Shown here piece after piece: positions 17,643 to 26,830 of a stretch of 64,000 nucleotides of DNA. The first letter of the stretch is position 1. Each line of letters begins with the position of its first letter. The stretch spans positions 310,001 through 374,000 of the forward strand of contig CBDCAO010000011.1 in assembly GCA_965213935.1 (NCBI GenBank). The letters are read 5' to 3'. This stretch comes from Bin52 sp965213935. Its GTDB lineage: Bacteria > Pseudomonadota > Alphaproteobacteria > Thalassobaculales > Thalassobaculaceae. The translations under genes were made by a program, and so were the position numbers. The notes under the pieces were generated by a model that saw only the letters and a list, made by a program, of their open reading frames with translations, had not been told where the DNA came from and searched no databases.

Positions 17643-19676
17643 TCAGAAGGAGTACTTGAGGGACGTGTAGATGTAGTCCCGGTCACTCAATTCGTTGGAG
17701 TCTCCGGAATGGAACGTTGCTCCGATGTCGAACTCCCACTGCGAGAGCAGATCCGCCTTGAGTCCGATGGTGGTCGCGATCCGGCCCTGGGCGAACTGGC
17801 CGATGGGCGTCGGGCTGTTGCCCCAGACATCATGCAGGAACTGCAGGTAGGGATAGAGGTTCAGCGCTCCGATCACGTTGTTGTATTCGAGCCGTGCCGC
17901 CAGCCGGTAGCCCATCGAGGTCGCATCGGCGGACTCGTCCGCACTGCTGACGCCTCCGGCGGGGCTCTCCAGCGGGGTGATGCGCCGGTCCGGCATGTCG
18001 TGCACGTGCATGACCGCGCCTTCCGCAACCAGGATCATCGCGCTGGCGCCGAGCGTCGGTCCGAAGGCGCGGGTCAGCGTTGCCTGGGCCTGGCTGACAT
18101 CCCGTTCCACGAAGCCGACCACCTCGAACGGCCGGTAACCGGCAAGGAACTGGCCGAGGGCGGCGGGATCGGAGCTCAGGGCGAGTGCCTGAAGGATCGG
18201 CGCCAGGCCGTCGGCGAACAGGCTCGCTTCCGACCGCTGCAGCGGTGCGTTGGGCCGCAGGGAATATTCGCCCTGGATGGCCCAGTTCCCGGCCTGGGTG
18301 TTGAAACTGACGCCGAACAGCGGCAGACCCTCGGGATACTCCTGGAAATAGCGTGTGCGATCGGCATAGCGGTCGACGGCAACCGCGCTCGCGATGCCGC
18401 GCATCTGCGCCGTCACTTCTTCCGTTACCGCCGCCCGGATTGCAGCCGGTGCCGCGGCGGCGGGAAGCAGGCCCGCCCGCACCGCGTCAGTGACCCGCTG
18501 GGTGACGACCTGGGTGACCGCCTGGGTCACGGCCCGGGTGGTATTGGATGTCGGAGCGCTGATCGCCGCTGCCGCGGCGAGTCCTTCCTGGACTCCCGAG
18601 AGCGGCGATGACACGGCGCCGATCAGGGGCAGCTTGGCGTGGTAGCGCACGGCATAGGCCCCGAACTCGGCGCCGTTCAGCTCGTCGACCAGCGTGCGGA
18701 CGGCAATACCGTATTGCCCCTGGTCGCCGGCCCGGCGGTCGGCACCGCGGCCGACCGAGAGAAAGTCGGGATCCGGGAACGCGAGCGGGCGCTGCCCGGC
18801 GAGGTCGGCGTTGATCAGCGGGACGAGGGGTTCGAAACCGAGTGCGCTGTGCGGCCCGAGCCCGGTGTCGTCGAGATTGATGCCCGGCAGGGGAATGACG
18901 GCCTTGTACGCACCGTTACCGGCGTAGTCGACGAAAGAGAAATACGTGCCCACCGGATCGAACTGCGTGGGCTCCCAGTCGAACTGGTAGAAGCCCTCGA
19001 CGGAGAGCGTATCGGAAGGGGCGACACTCGCTGACACTGCTGCAACCGGCAACAGTCCCTCGCGCAGTTCCGCGCCGGGCAGGCGCAGCTTGCTCACGTC
19101 AATCGGGTTGAAGTCGCCGATACCGTTGAGGATGAAGGTGCTCTCGCCCCAGTTCAGCACGTGACGGCCGAACCGCAGGTCGACGAGCGCCGCGTCGGAG
19201 TCGAGTGCCATCGTCCCGTAGAGATCGAGCAGTTCGATATCGTTGCCGACGATGTCGCGCGCCTGGGAACTGAGCTGGGTCCGATCCCCCTTTCCGTCGC
19301 GGTTCTCGTAGTCGACGAAGCCGGTCACACGGCCGAACAGGCCGAAATTGTCGGCCTCGACATCCATGTCGACGGTGAACTTCGATGTGTTGCTGATGAT
19401 GCCCGGCTCGTGGTTGAAGTTGCCGTCGTTGCCGTTGACGTCGGCAAGCAGTCGCGGATCCTGGTCCTGGATCCGGACCGACAGTCCGTGCGAGAGCGTG
19501 GTGTCGATGGTACTGCGCACGCTCTGCTGGGCCGCGACCGGGCCGGATACCGCCAGTGAGCCGAACACCAGCAGGCCGGTCGCAATGACCCTCGGCCCGA
19601 CACCCGTTACTCCGGAACCCGATCCGTCACCGCGTCCCGCGATCAGGCTGATCACCATGCTCTGGTGCCACATCAA
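17643..19676 (-). CDS. DUF1302 family outer-membrane protein
   Basis: 677 residues, first gene of the four-gene export operon. A signal peptide follows a short N-extension (GPRVIATGLLVFGSLAVSGPVAAQQ). The mature part has alternating beta-barrel-like segments and ends in IYTSLKYSF, a terminal Phe typical of outer-membrane beta-barrels. Signatures are GLSVRIQDQDPRLLADVNGNDGN and LRFGRHVLNWGESTFILNGI. An unusual insertion at about residues 375-425 consists of short VTQx repeats (VTQAVTQVVTQRVTDAV) and an Ala-rich helix, predicted to be a helical plug or coiled coil rather than barrel. The start at 19676 is one of several possible Met codons before the signal. Confidence 0.9.
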   Translation of the reverse strand: MMWHQSMVISLIAGRGDGSGSGVTGVGPRVIATGLLVFGSLAVSGPVAAQQSVRSTIDTTLSHGLSVRIQDQDPRLLADVNGNDGNFNHEPGIISNTSKFTVDMDVEADNFGLFGRVTGFVDYENRDGKGDRTQLSSQARDIVGNDIELLDLYGTMALDSDAALVDLRFGRHVLNWGESTFILNGIGDFNPIDVSKLRLPGAELREGLLPVAAVSASVAPSDTLSVEGFYQFDWEPTQFDPVGTYFSFVDYAGNGAYKAVIPLPGINLDDTGLGPHSALGFEPLVPLINADLAGQRPLAFPDPDFLSVGRGADRRAGDQGQYGIAVRTLVDELNGAEFGAYAVRYHAKLPLIGAVSSPLSGVQEGLAAAAAISAPTSNTTRAVTQAVTQVVTQRVTDAVRAGLLPAAAAPAAIRAAVTEEVTAQMRGIASAVAVDRYADRTRYFQEYPEGLPLFGVSFNTQAGNWAIQGEYSLRPNAPLQRSEASLFADGLAPILQALALSSDPAALGQFLAGYRPFEVVGFVERDVSQAQATLTRAFGPTLGASAMILVAEGAVMHVHDMPDRRITPLESPAGGVSSADESADATSMGYRLAARLEYNNVIGALNLYPYLQFLHDVWGNSPTPIGQFAQGRIATTIGLKADLLSQWEFDIGATFHSGDSNELSDRDYIYTSLKYSF

Positions 19677-20218
19677 CCGTTCCTCTCCTGGTCAGAGCGG
19701 CTGCATGGTCGGTGTTGCAACTCCTCATGCTCACGCCGCTACTGTCGCCTTCGGAATTCCTTCGCTGGCCAGCCGCCCCGCTCACAGGCGCAACCGGAAC
19801 ACGGCGTGCCGCAGACCCTCTTCCGGTACGCCGCCGCCGGCGCCGGAGACCGGCCCGGTTTCCCTGCCGTCGCCCTGTCAGATGACGATCCCATTGTGTC
19901 TACTACCGTCTGACACTTGAGCGGGCAAGTGTGGAGGCCGGGTGCGCACCTGTGAGGGTTCAGGCGCCGAAAGCCTGGTGGAGCGGCCCGGCACGGTGTT
20001 GCGGCCGATCCCTGCTGCACCCGGCACCCTCCTCCGTTCTCTTCGGTATGCCGGGCCCGGTCAGGGGCCGCGAACCGGTCCGTGTTGCAAATTGGTTCCA
20101 ATGTTGCAGGGAAGGCGCGGTGCTGCGGCCATCGTGCCGACCGGACAGGCCCGTGCGGCTGCCGGCGCTGCCGTTCCCGGTCCGGAACGGTTTTCGCTGT
20201 CCGTCCCGCACTGTCCGG
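19677..20218. other. Intergenic region without a supported gene
   Basis: 542 bp between the start of the DUF1302 gene and the end of the lytic transglycosylase gene. It must contain the promoter of the export operon, but no confident -35/-10 pair was found. Open frames here lack family resemblance and a ribosome-binding site. Confidence 0.5.
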
Positions 20219-22375
20219 TCACGATGGTGACGGCGATGTCCGTCCGCCTCCTGCCCGCGCGGCCGGTCCGTGGTCCGTGACGCGCGGGCTCGCGATCCGC
20301 ACGCCGGGCGCCTCCGAGCGGGCCTGCAGCGTCCAGGCCTCGGGTTCCGATCCGAGCAGCCTGCGGTAGACCTCGAGGGCCTCGAGCACCCGCTGCACGT
20401 AGTTTCGGGTTTCCGGGTAGGGAATGCGTTCGATCCAGTCGATGCGTTCCGCCGTTGAAGGCCCGGGCTTGCCCAGGGCGCGCAGCCAGCCGCGGACTCG
20501 TCCGGGGCCGGCGTTGTAGGCGGCAAGCGCGAGGAAGAAGTTGCCACGATGCCTGTCGAGCAGTCGCCCGACATACTGCGCACCAAGCCGGATGTTGACC
20601 TGTGGCTTCGAGGTCAGGTGGTGGACGGAGAACCGCCTGCCCATGTGCCGCGCCACCTCGCGCGCCGTGGCCGGCAGCAGCTGCATCATGCCGAGCGCGC
20701 CGGCACTGCTGCGGGCGCGCGTGTCGAAACTGCTCTCCTGGCGAATGATCGCATGGACCAGGGCCGGCTCGACCGGCAGGCCCGCCGGCAGCGCGAGGAC
20801 CGGGTAGGCGGTTTCAAGGAAGTGCAGGTGCCTGCGTGCCGTGCGGCGCGCCAGCTTGACCCCGATGTCGGGCCGGTCGAGATCGCGGGCCACCGCCGCC
20901 GTCGCCGCCGCTTCCTCGTCGGTTGCGTGGTGACGCACCAGTTGTTCGAGGAACTTTCCGGCACGCTCGTCCTCGCCGACCTGCTGCAAGGCTTTCGCGA
21001 TGGCGGCCATCTCGGCGAGTTCGGCACGGGCGAATCGCGGTTGCGGCGGCAGCGGCGCGGATGCCGGGAGCTCGAGCCCTGCCGACAGCCGTTCGGCGGC
21101 ACGCTGGCCATAGAAGGTGGTTCCGTAGGCGGCGGCGCGCCGGTACCACGCGCGAGCGCCGGGGCTGCCCGACGCCTCGAGCGCCCGGCCGGCCCAGTAG
21201 GCGGCCCGGCCCCGGCTGATCGGCGTCTTCACCACCCTGAACATGTTGGTAAAGCGTTCGGCCGCCTCGCGCGGCCTGTCCGCAAACCGCAAGGCGACCC
21301 ACCCGGCGTGCCATTGGGCGTCGGCAAGCGCCGCTCCCTCGCTCTGGCGGTGGCCGGCGGCCAGCGTGATCGCATCGCCGCGGCGGTTCCCGTTGAGCGC
21401 GTTGCGCAGCTGCAGGCGCCGTTCCCGCCACCACAGGGACGGATAGGTCATGGAATTCGGGGCGCTGGCGAGCAGGTCGAAGACGCGATCGTGCCGGTCC
21501 TTGCGGCCGCGCCAGCGCAGCCGCTCGTAGGCGAGCCCCGGGTTGCCCATGAGACGGCGCGGCACCCGGCGGATTACGGCGTCGACATCCGGCTTGGCCT
21601 GGCGCAGGCGAAGCCGCGCCTCGGCGAGCAGCCGCAGGTCCGGTTCGACCAGGGGCATGGTGGCGCGCGCGGCACCGGTCGCTCCCAGCCAAAGCATCCG
21701 GTCGAGCCGGGGCCAGTGCATGTCCTTCGAGAGCGCGCGGCCGTGCGCCTTGAGGAAATGGCGGGTGTCGGACCGGTTGAGGGGGACCCGCTTCCAGATC
21801 CCCTGCACGGTCCGGGTCCAGTCCCCGATGCGGTCCGCCTGCTTCAGCGCGTCGGCCAACGCGAGGTGGCCCTTGCCGGTCCTGGGCGGGTTGGCGGCAA
21901 ACCAGGCGAGACGCCGGGCAAGTGGAATCCGGGAACCGATCGCATCCTCGGCCCTGATCTCGAGCGTGGCGCGGTCGGGCCAGACGGGGGCGGTGTCAAG
22001 GAAGGCCGTAATCTCCCCGAAGCCGGCGCCGGACGCGGGATCGGCGAGACGCAGCCCGTGCAGCACGCGCTCGAGCTCGGGACGGGCCGGCGCCCGTCTC
22101 TGGCGCAGCACGGCGCGCCAGCGCCCCTTGTCGGCCAGGGCAAATGCCCGCCTGTAGACGGCAAGGGAGCGGGCGCCCAGCTTGACGCCCGGCCGCAGGA
22201 CCGGGACCGGAACGGTAACCGCAGGTGCGGAGCGCAATGTCGGAAGCGGGATTGTGCGGGCTGCACCGGGGTCCGGGATCGCCGCGAGACCGAACGCCAG
22301 CAGGACGACGCGGAAAAGGCAGCGCAACCCGGCCCGGTTCGAGCCACCCGCTCGTGCATGCTCAAGGTCGGCCAT
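20219..22375 (-). CDS. slt: Soluble lytic murein transglycosylase (family 1, Slt-type)
   Basis: 718-residue periplasmic enzyme that cleaves the MurNAc-GlcNAc bond of peptidoglycan with formation of 1,6-anhydroMurNAc. An N-terminal hydrophobic stretch (FRVVLLAFGLAAIPDPGAAR) is a probable signal. The long central part is the alpha-superhelical U/L domain (WRERRLQLRNALNGNRRGDA and similar). The catalytic SLT domain is C-terminal with ALVHAIIRQESSFD; catalytic Glu is residue 547. It is followed by SSAGALGMMQLLPATA and ALAAYNAGPGRV. It is divergent from dapA. The ATG at 22375 was kept; an internal Met would shorten the signal region. Confidence 0.93.
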   Translation of the reverse strand: MADLEHARAGGSNRAGLRCLFRVVLLAFGLAAIPDPGAARTIPLPTLRSAPAVTVPVPVLRPGVKLGARSLAVYRRAFALADKGRWRAVLRQRRAPARPELERVLHGLRLADPASGAGFGEITAFLDTAPVWPDRATLEIRAEDAIGSRIPLARRLAWFAANPPRTGKGHLALADALKQADRIGDWTRTVQGIWKRVPLNRSDTRHFLKAHGRALSKDMHWPRLDRMLWLGATGAARATMPLVEPDLRLLAEARLRLRQAKPDVDAVIRRVPRRLMGNPGLAYERLRWRGRKDRHDRVFDLLASAPNSMTYPSLWWRERRLQLRNALNGNRRGDAITLAAGHRQSEGAALADAQWHAGWVALRFADRPREAAERFTNMFRVVKTPISRGRAAYWAGRALEASGSPGARAWYRRAAAYGTTFYGQRAAERLSAGLELPASAPLPPQPRFARAELAEMAAIAKALQQVGEDERAGKFLEQLVRHHATDEEAAATAAVARDLDRPDIGVKLARRTARRHLHFLETAYPVLALPAGLPVEPALVHAIIRQESSFDTRARSSAGALGMMQLLPATAREVARHMGRRFSVHHLTSKPQVNIRLGAQYVGRLLDRHRGNFFLALAAYNAGPGRVRGWLRALGKPGPSTAERIDWIERIPYPETRNYVQRVLEALEVYRRLLGSEPEAWTLQARSEAPGVRIASPRVTDHGPAARAGGGRTSPSPS

Positions 22376-22524
22376 TCAGGAGACTCAAGGATCGGCCATC
22401 AGAAACGCGAGTCTACGAGTGTCGGGCGAGCCACGGCAACATGACCGGATCTTGTCGCCATTCCGGGCCCGGCGTATGGTCGGATCTCGCGCAGGCCTGA
22501 CGGCGCCGACGAAGGAGACACACG
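22376..22524. promoter_or_regulatory. Divergent promoter region between slt and dapA
   Basis: 149 bp separate the divergently transcribed lytic transglycosylase and dapA genes. Promoters for both directions must lie here. A GAAGGAGA ribosome-binding site precedes dapA. No clear sigma70 boxes were recognised. Confidence 0.4.
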
Positions 22525-23424
22525 ATGACCTACAATGCCGGAGACCCCTTGTTCAAGGGATCGCTTGTGGCCCTGATCACGCCGTTTCGTGACGGTGCCG
22601 TGGACGAACCGGCGTACCGCAAGCTGGTGAACTGGCAGATTGATGAGGGGACCGACGGTCTCGTTCCGGTGGGAACCACCGGCGAATCGCCAACACTGAG
22701 TCACGACGAGCACAAGCGTGTCGTCGAGATCTGCGTCGACGAGACCGGCGGGCGGGTGCCGGTGATCGCCGGGGCCGGATCGAACTCGACCGCCGAGGCG
22801 ATCGAGTTCACCCGGCATGCCAAGGACGCGGGCGCCGACGCGGTGCTGCACGTGACGCCGTACTACAACAAGCCGACACAGGAAGGCCTGTACCGCCATT
22901 TCACGGCCATCGCAGAGTCCGCGGACATCCCGATCATCATCTACAATATCCCGCCGCGCAGCGTGATCGACATGTCGGTGGCGACCATGAAGCGGCTGGC
23001 CGATCATCCGAATGTGGTCGGGGTCAAGGATGCCACCCAGGACCTGGTGCGCCCGCTCAAGACCAGGCTCGAGATCGGTCCCGACTTCTGTCAGCTGTCG
23101 GGCGAGGATGCGACGATCGTTCCCTACCTCTCGCAGGGCGGGCACGGCTGTATCTCGGTGACCTGCAACGTGGCTCCCGGGCCGCTTGCCTCCATGCATG
23201 ATGCCTGGCAGGCCGGCGACTTCGCGGCCGTCGGCGTCATCAACGAACGGTTGCTGCCGCTGCACGATGCACTGTTCTGCGAGACCAGTCCCGGTCCGGT
23301 GAAGTACGCGGCGAGCCTGCTCGGTCTGTGCGAACCCGATGCCAGGCTGCCGATCTGCGAGATCGCGGAGTCGAGCAAGCGCCAGGTCGAGTCGGCGATG
23401 CGCTACGCCGGTCTGCTCAACTGA
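22525..23424 (+). CDS. dapA: 4-hydroxy-tetrahydrodipicolinate synthase
   Basis: 299-residue class I aldolase joining pyruvate and aspartate semialdehyde in lysine and diaminopimelate synthesis. Signatures are FKGSLVALITPFRDGAVDE, GTDGLVPVGTTGESPTLSHDEH, the tyrosine segment HVTPYYNKPTQEGLYRHF, IIIYNIPPRS, and the Schiff-base lysine in VVGVKDATQDL. Length is standard. The start has a good AAGGAGA site. smpB follows after 27 bp; the dapA-smpB order is common in alphaproteobacteria and suggests one transcript. Confidence 0.97.
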   Translation: MTYNAGDPLFKGSLVALITPFRDGAVDEPAYRKLVNWQIDEGTDGLVPVGTTGESPTLSHDEHKRVVEICVDETGGRVPVIAGAGSNSTAEAIEFTRHAKDAGADAVLHVTPYYNKPTQEGLYRHFTAIAESADIPIIIYNIPPRSVIDMSVATMKRLADHPNVVGVKDATQDLVRPLKTRLEIGPDFCQLSGEDATIVPYLSQGGHGCISVTCNVAPGPLASMHDAWQAGDFAAVGVINERLLPLHDALFCETSPGPVKYAASLLGLCEPDARLPICEIAESSKRQVESAMRYAGLLN

Positions 23425-23451
23425 GCGGCCCGGGGAACGGCGGAGTGTGCC

Positions 23452-23919
23452 ATGCCGGACGGAGGCGCCACCCACCCGGTGATCCAGAACCGGCGGGCCC
23501 GGCACGACTACTTCATCGACGAGGTGGTGGAGACCGGCATCGTGCTGGTCGGCACCGAGGTGAAGAGTCTGCGACAGGGCAAGGCGAGCATTGCCGAGGC
23601 CTACGCGGGTGACCGCGCCGGGGTGCTGACACTGTTCAATGCCACCATTCCGGCATACGAGAACGCAAACAGGTTCAACCACGCTCCCAAGCGACCGCGT
23701 ACCCTGCTGGTTCATGCACGCGAACGGGACCGGTTGCTGGGCCTGGTGCGGCGGGACGGCTGCACCCTGGTCCCGCTGCGGCTGTATTTCAATTCCCGCG
23801 GCATCGCCAAGCTGGCGGTCGGTGTGGCACGCGGCAAGCGCAAGGTCGACAAGCGCCAGGACCAGAAACGCCGCGACTGGCAGCGGGAACGGGCCCGCGT
23901 CCTGCGTGATCGCGGGTAA
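23452..23919 (+). CDS. smpB: SsrA-binding protein SmpB
   Basis: 155-residue trans-translation factor that delivers tmRNA to stalled ribosomes. The core reads RRARHDYFIDEVVETGIVLVG, TEVKSLRQGKASIAEAYA and NRFNHAPKRPRTLLVHARE. A basic C-terminal tail (KRKVDKRQDQKRRDWQRERA) enters the mRNA channel in known structures. It follows dapA by 27 bp. tmRNA (ssrA) itself was not seen in the window. It converges on the ABC ATPase gene with only 10 bp between stops. Confidence 0.97.
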   Translation: MPDGGATHPVIQNRRARHDYFIDEVVETGIVLVGTEVKSLRQGKASIAEAYAGDRAGVLTLFNATIPAYENANRFNHAPKRPRTLLVHARERDRLLGLVRRDGCTLVPLRLYFNSRGIAKLAVGVARGKRKVDKRQDQKRRDWQRERARVLRDRG

Positions 23920-23929
23920 TGCTGCCCGT

Positions 23930-24616
23930 TCAGGGCGACGGGAACAGGCGGGCGAGGGCGGTGTCGATCGCCCGAAAGTCGACGCGGTCTGCGCGTGGCA
24001 GGCCGGACGGCCTGTCCGACGTGATCCGGGCCGGTCGGCCGCCCAGCTCGATCAGGCGGTCGGCGACGGCCAGCGCCTCGCGCCGGTCATGGGTGGCCAT
24101 GACACAGGTCGCCAGCGTGCGATCGAGGATCTGCACCATCAGCTCGCGGACGCTGGTTGCGGTCTCCGGGTCGAGTGAGACCAGCGGTTCGTCGAGCAGG
24201 ATCAGCGACGGCGAAATTGCCAGCGCGCGCACCAGTGCGGCACGGCGCTGCATGCCAAGCGAAACCGTTTCGGGGTATTGCTCGGCCGCCGCGCCCAGTC
24301 CGACTTCGGCGAGCAGTTCCCGCGCCCGGGCCCGGGTTCCCGCTCCCGGGGTGACGGCGATGTTCTCGGCGAGCGTGCGCCAGGGCAGCAGCCGCGGGGT
24401 CTGGAACACCATGGCGGCGCGCCCGTCCGGCCGGGTGATCCGGCCCTCGAATTCGCTGTCGTAGCCGACGATCATCGCCAGAAGCGTGCTCTTGCCGACC
24501 CCGGAATCGCCGAGGACAGCCACGCGCTCGCCGGGCCTGAGGGTGAAGCGGATCTCACCCAGGACATGTGCGGATGCGAACCGCTTGGCGCCGATGTCGA
24601 CCTCGAGCCCGGTCAT
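23930..24616 (-). CDS. ABC importer ATP-binding protein (SsuB/TauB type)
   Basis: 228-residue nucleotide-binding subunit. The ATG at 24616 overlaps the upstream permease stop by 4 bp and gives MTGLEVDIGAKRF; the open frame extends far upstream but overlaps the permease. Walker A is GDSGVGKSTLL, the Q-loop follows MVFQTPRLLPW, Walker B is LILLDEPLVSLD and the H-loop is MATHDRREAL. The signature motif reads VSLGMQRRAALVRALA, where the usual LSGGQ is replaced by VSLGM, as in some members of this subfamily. It is the last gene of a binding protein - permease - ATPase operon. Substrate is probably a small sulfonate, nitrile, pyrimidine or similar, but this is not determined. Confidence 0.9.
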   Translation of the reverse strand: MTGLEVDIGAKRFASAHVLGEIRFTLRPGERVAVLGDSGVGKSTLLAMIVGYDSEFEGRITRPDGRAAMVFQTPRLLPWRTLAENIAVTPGAGTRARARELLAEVGLGAAAEQYPETVSLGMQRRAALVRALAISPSLILLDEPLVSLDPETATSVRELMVQILDRTLATCVMATHDRREALAVADRLIELGGRPARITSDRPSGLPRADRVDFRAIDTALARLFPSP

Positions 24617-25374
24617 CGCCGCCACCTGGTGGCGTACCGTTCCCAGGGTTCGAACAAGAGGTGCTCGATCACCAGCACCACGATGATGAAACCGATCGCA
24701 TAGGCGAGGATGGTGGCGACGTCGAACAGCTGGAAGTAGGTGTGCAGCTGGAACCCGACGCCATTCGGCCGGCCGAGAAACTCGACCACCAGCACAATCT
24801 TCCACACCAGCGCCATACCGTTGCGTGCCGCGACGGCGAAATAGGAGGCCATCTGCGGCAGGATCACGTGCCGGATCCTGCGGGTGGTCGAGTAGTTGTA
24901 CACCCAGGCCATCTCGTCGAGGTCGCGGGAGAGAGCTCGCGCGCCCTCTCGGAGGGTCGCGGCGACATTGGGGATCTTGTTGATGGCGACCGCGGTGACG
25001 GCCGCAACCTCGGTCAGGCCGAACCAGATGTAGCACAGGATGATGACCACCAGCGCCGGCAGGTTGAGCAGGAACACGAGCCAGCCGCCGAACAGGTGGT
25101 CGGCGAGGCGACGCGAGCCGAGAAAGATGCCGAGTGCAGAGCCGATCACCATGGCAAGCAGGAACGCCGCCGCCACCCGGGCCAGGGTTGCTGCCAGGTG
25201 GCCGAAATATCCGTCCGTCGCCACCTGCTCCAGGAAGGCAGCCCAGACCACGACCGGTCCGGGCAGGGCGGCCGACTGCGCTGCCACGGCGGCCACCGAC
25301 CACATTGCCACCAGGCCGACCAGCGAGCCTGCCTGGATCGCGACCCGACGGGACGCGGAGACCGCCGGTCTCAC
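24613..25374 (-). CDS. ABC importer permease (SsuC/TauC type)
   Basis: 253 residues with about six TM helices: VAIQAGSLVGLVAMWSVAAV near the N-terminus, AAFLLAMVIGSALGIFLGS, WLVFLLNLPALVVIILCYIW, and a C-terminal VATILAYAIGFIIVVLVIEHLL. The EAA-like cytoplasmic loop is EGARALSRDLDEMAWVYNYS, which contacts the ATPase. It lies 10 bp after the binding-protein gene and overlaps the ATPase gene by 4 bp, so the three are translationally coupled. Confidence 0.92.
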   Translation of the reverse strand: MRPAVSASRRVAIQAGSLVGLVAMWSVAAVAAQSAALPGPVVVWAAFLEQVATDGYFGHLAATLARVAAAFLLAMVIGSALGIFLGSRRLADHLFGGWLVFLLNLPALVVIILCYIWFGLTEVAAVTAVAINKIPNVAATLREGARALSRDLDEMAWVYNYSTTRRIRHVILPQMASYFAVAARNGMALVWKIVLVVEFLGRPNGVGFQLHTYFQLFDVATILAYAIGFIIVVLVIEHLLFEPWERYATRWRR

Positions 25375-25384
25375 CGTCCCGGGC

Positions 25385-26344
25385 CTAGTGGGGCGAGAAC
25401 ACCGCCGGATCGAAGGTGCCGGCCTGCTTGCGGAAGGCGGGCGGGGCCTCGCTGATCAGCATGGCGTGCAGGCGCGCAGCGGCGTCGGTCGCCCTGGCGG
25501 TCCAGTCCGGCGGGATACCCTCGCGGAACCGGTCCCGCAGCAGGGTGAAGGTCTGCTCGTCGTCCGCCTTCATCCGCTTGCGAAGCGGCTCCCACGCCGC
25601 ATCGTCGGCGAGCAGCAACCGGCGGGCTGCCGCCACGGACTTCAGGAAGGCGCCCGAAAGCGCCGCATCGACCGTTCCCGTGTCCCAGATGAAGCCGATG
25701 AAGGCGGGCGCGGGATCGATGCCGAGCGATTCCATGGTCGGCGTGACGCCCAGCATCCGGGTCTTGCCGCCGGCCTCCATGCGCGCGGCCCAGTGCCAGT
25801 AGGTGGAGACCGCGTCGACATCGCCGGTGTCGAGCTGGCGGCTCATGAGCGGTGGAGCGCCGAACAGGACCTCGTCAGCCACCTCGGCGAGTTCGAACCC
25901 GCACTCGGATCGTGCCTGCGCCTGAAACAGCAGCCAGCTCTTGTCGAGCTTGCCGCCGACGATTCCGATGCGGCGCCCCTTCAGGTCGCACAGTCCTGAC
26001 ACGTCGCCGCGGGTCATCAGCGCCCCGAGAGCGGTGGAGTAGGGCGAGAACCGCACGTCAGCTCCGCCCTCGCGCTGGCGCAGGGCCCAGATCCAGTCCT
26101 TGACGATCATGTCCGCGTCGCCGGACTGGAAAGCGATGGTGGTGGCGGGCGACCCGGCAAGCCCGATCACCTCGAGCCGATAGCCTTCGGCGCGGTCGAG
26201 ACCGTTGCGGGTCACGGTCTCCATCAACCAGTTGACGGTGCCGAACTTGAGCACCGCGATGCGTAACACCGGTGTCTCGGCATGGGCGGTGAGCGCGCTT
26301 CCAAGGCCGACAAGGGCAGCCAGGACCAGGTGCATGATGCGCAT
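25385..26344 (-). CDS. ABC importer periplasmic binding protein (SsuA/THI5-like)
   Basis: 319 residues. The ATG at 26344 is preceded by GGAG seven bases upstream and gives a clear signal peptide (MRIMHLVLAALVGLGSALTAHA); the frame is open further upstream but without a signal. The mature start LRIAVLKFGTVNWLMETV and GDADMIVKDWIWALRQ, LKGRRIGIVGGKLDKSW and VDAVSTYWHWAARMEAGG are typical of the NMT1/THI5-like family 16 binding proteins. It heads the importer operon. Family members bind sulfonates, nitrate, pyrimidines or riboflavin precursors; the ligand here cannot be assigned. Confidence 0.92.
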   Translation of the reverse strand: MRIMHLVLAALVGLGSALTAHAETPVLRIAVLKFGTVNWLMETVTRNGLDRAEGYRLEVIGLAGSPATTIAFQSGDADMIVKDWIWALRQREGGADVRFSPYSTALGALMTRGDVSGLCDLKGRRIGIVGGKLDKSWLLFQAQARSECGFELAEVADEVLFGAPPLMSRQLDTGDVDAVSTYWHWAARMEAGGKTRMLGVTPTMESLGIDPAPAFIGFIWDTGTVDAALSGAFLKSVAAARRLLLADDAAWEPLRKRMKADDEQTFTLLRDRFREGIPPDWTARATDAAARLHAMLISEAPPAFRKQAGTFDPAVFSPH

Positions 26345-26465
26345 CGAAATTCTCCTGCGGGGAAGACAGGGCCCATGATACCACCGGGAATTGCATCGAT
26401 GACGACACAGCGTATTTCTCCCGTGTGTATTCGTCATATAATCATGTAAAAGATCTTGTTTGTTC

Positions 26466-26830
26466 ATGGAAAACCGCATGTCGCCCGAGACGGAACCGGA
26501 GGTCAAGCACCGCCAGGTCACATACCGGGTTCTGTGCGACAGCGCGGCGACGGTCAGGCGCCTGCCGGACCACCGGCAACAGCTCCTCGATGACGCGCGC
26601 CTGAACGGCGCGGCGCTGCCGGGACCCGCCTCTTTTGCACCGGGCCGCGTGTTGACACGGCTGCGCCGGAACACGCCCTGGCTGCAGGAAATGCCGTTCG
26701 ATCCCGTCCGCTACGCGCTCAGGTCCCGGGCCGACGCCTGGAAGCGGGTTCCTCAAGCGCAAGGCCGGCGAGCCCCGTCTCACCCTGATTGTCGCTGGAG
26801 TCTCATCTTGTTTGTCGCGCGGCACACCGA
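26466..26830 (+). pseudogene. N-terminal remnant of a TnpB-like (IS200/IS605 OrfB) protein
   Basis: Starting with MENRMSPETEPEVKHRQVTY, the frame gives a helical segment ending NTPWLQEMPFDPVRYALR. This resembles the WLxxMPxxxxxxALRxLDxAWKRF segment of TnpB N-terminal domains. At about 26750 the frame shifts: AWKRVPQAQGRR in one frame, but FLKRKAGEPRLTLIV in the next, matching the expected FFKRKAGKPRFK stretch. The RuvC part does not follow. An unrelated TnpB C-terminal remnant occurs at 28.0 kb. From 26831 to 27204 no gene is recognised. The call is by motif memory and should be tested by profile search. Confidence 0.5.

Noticed and set aside
22525..23424. dapA considered as a generic N-acetylneuraminate lyase/DHDPS paralogue
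   Set aside because: The residue pattern (GTTGESPTL, YNIPPRS, GVKDAT), standard length and smpB linkage fit true dapA.
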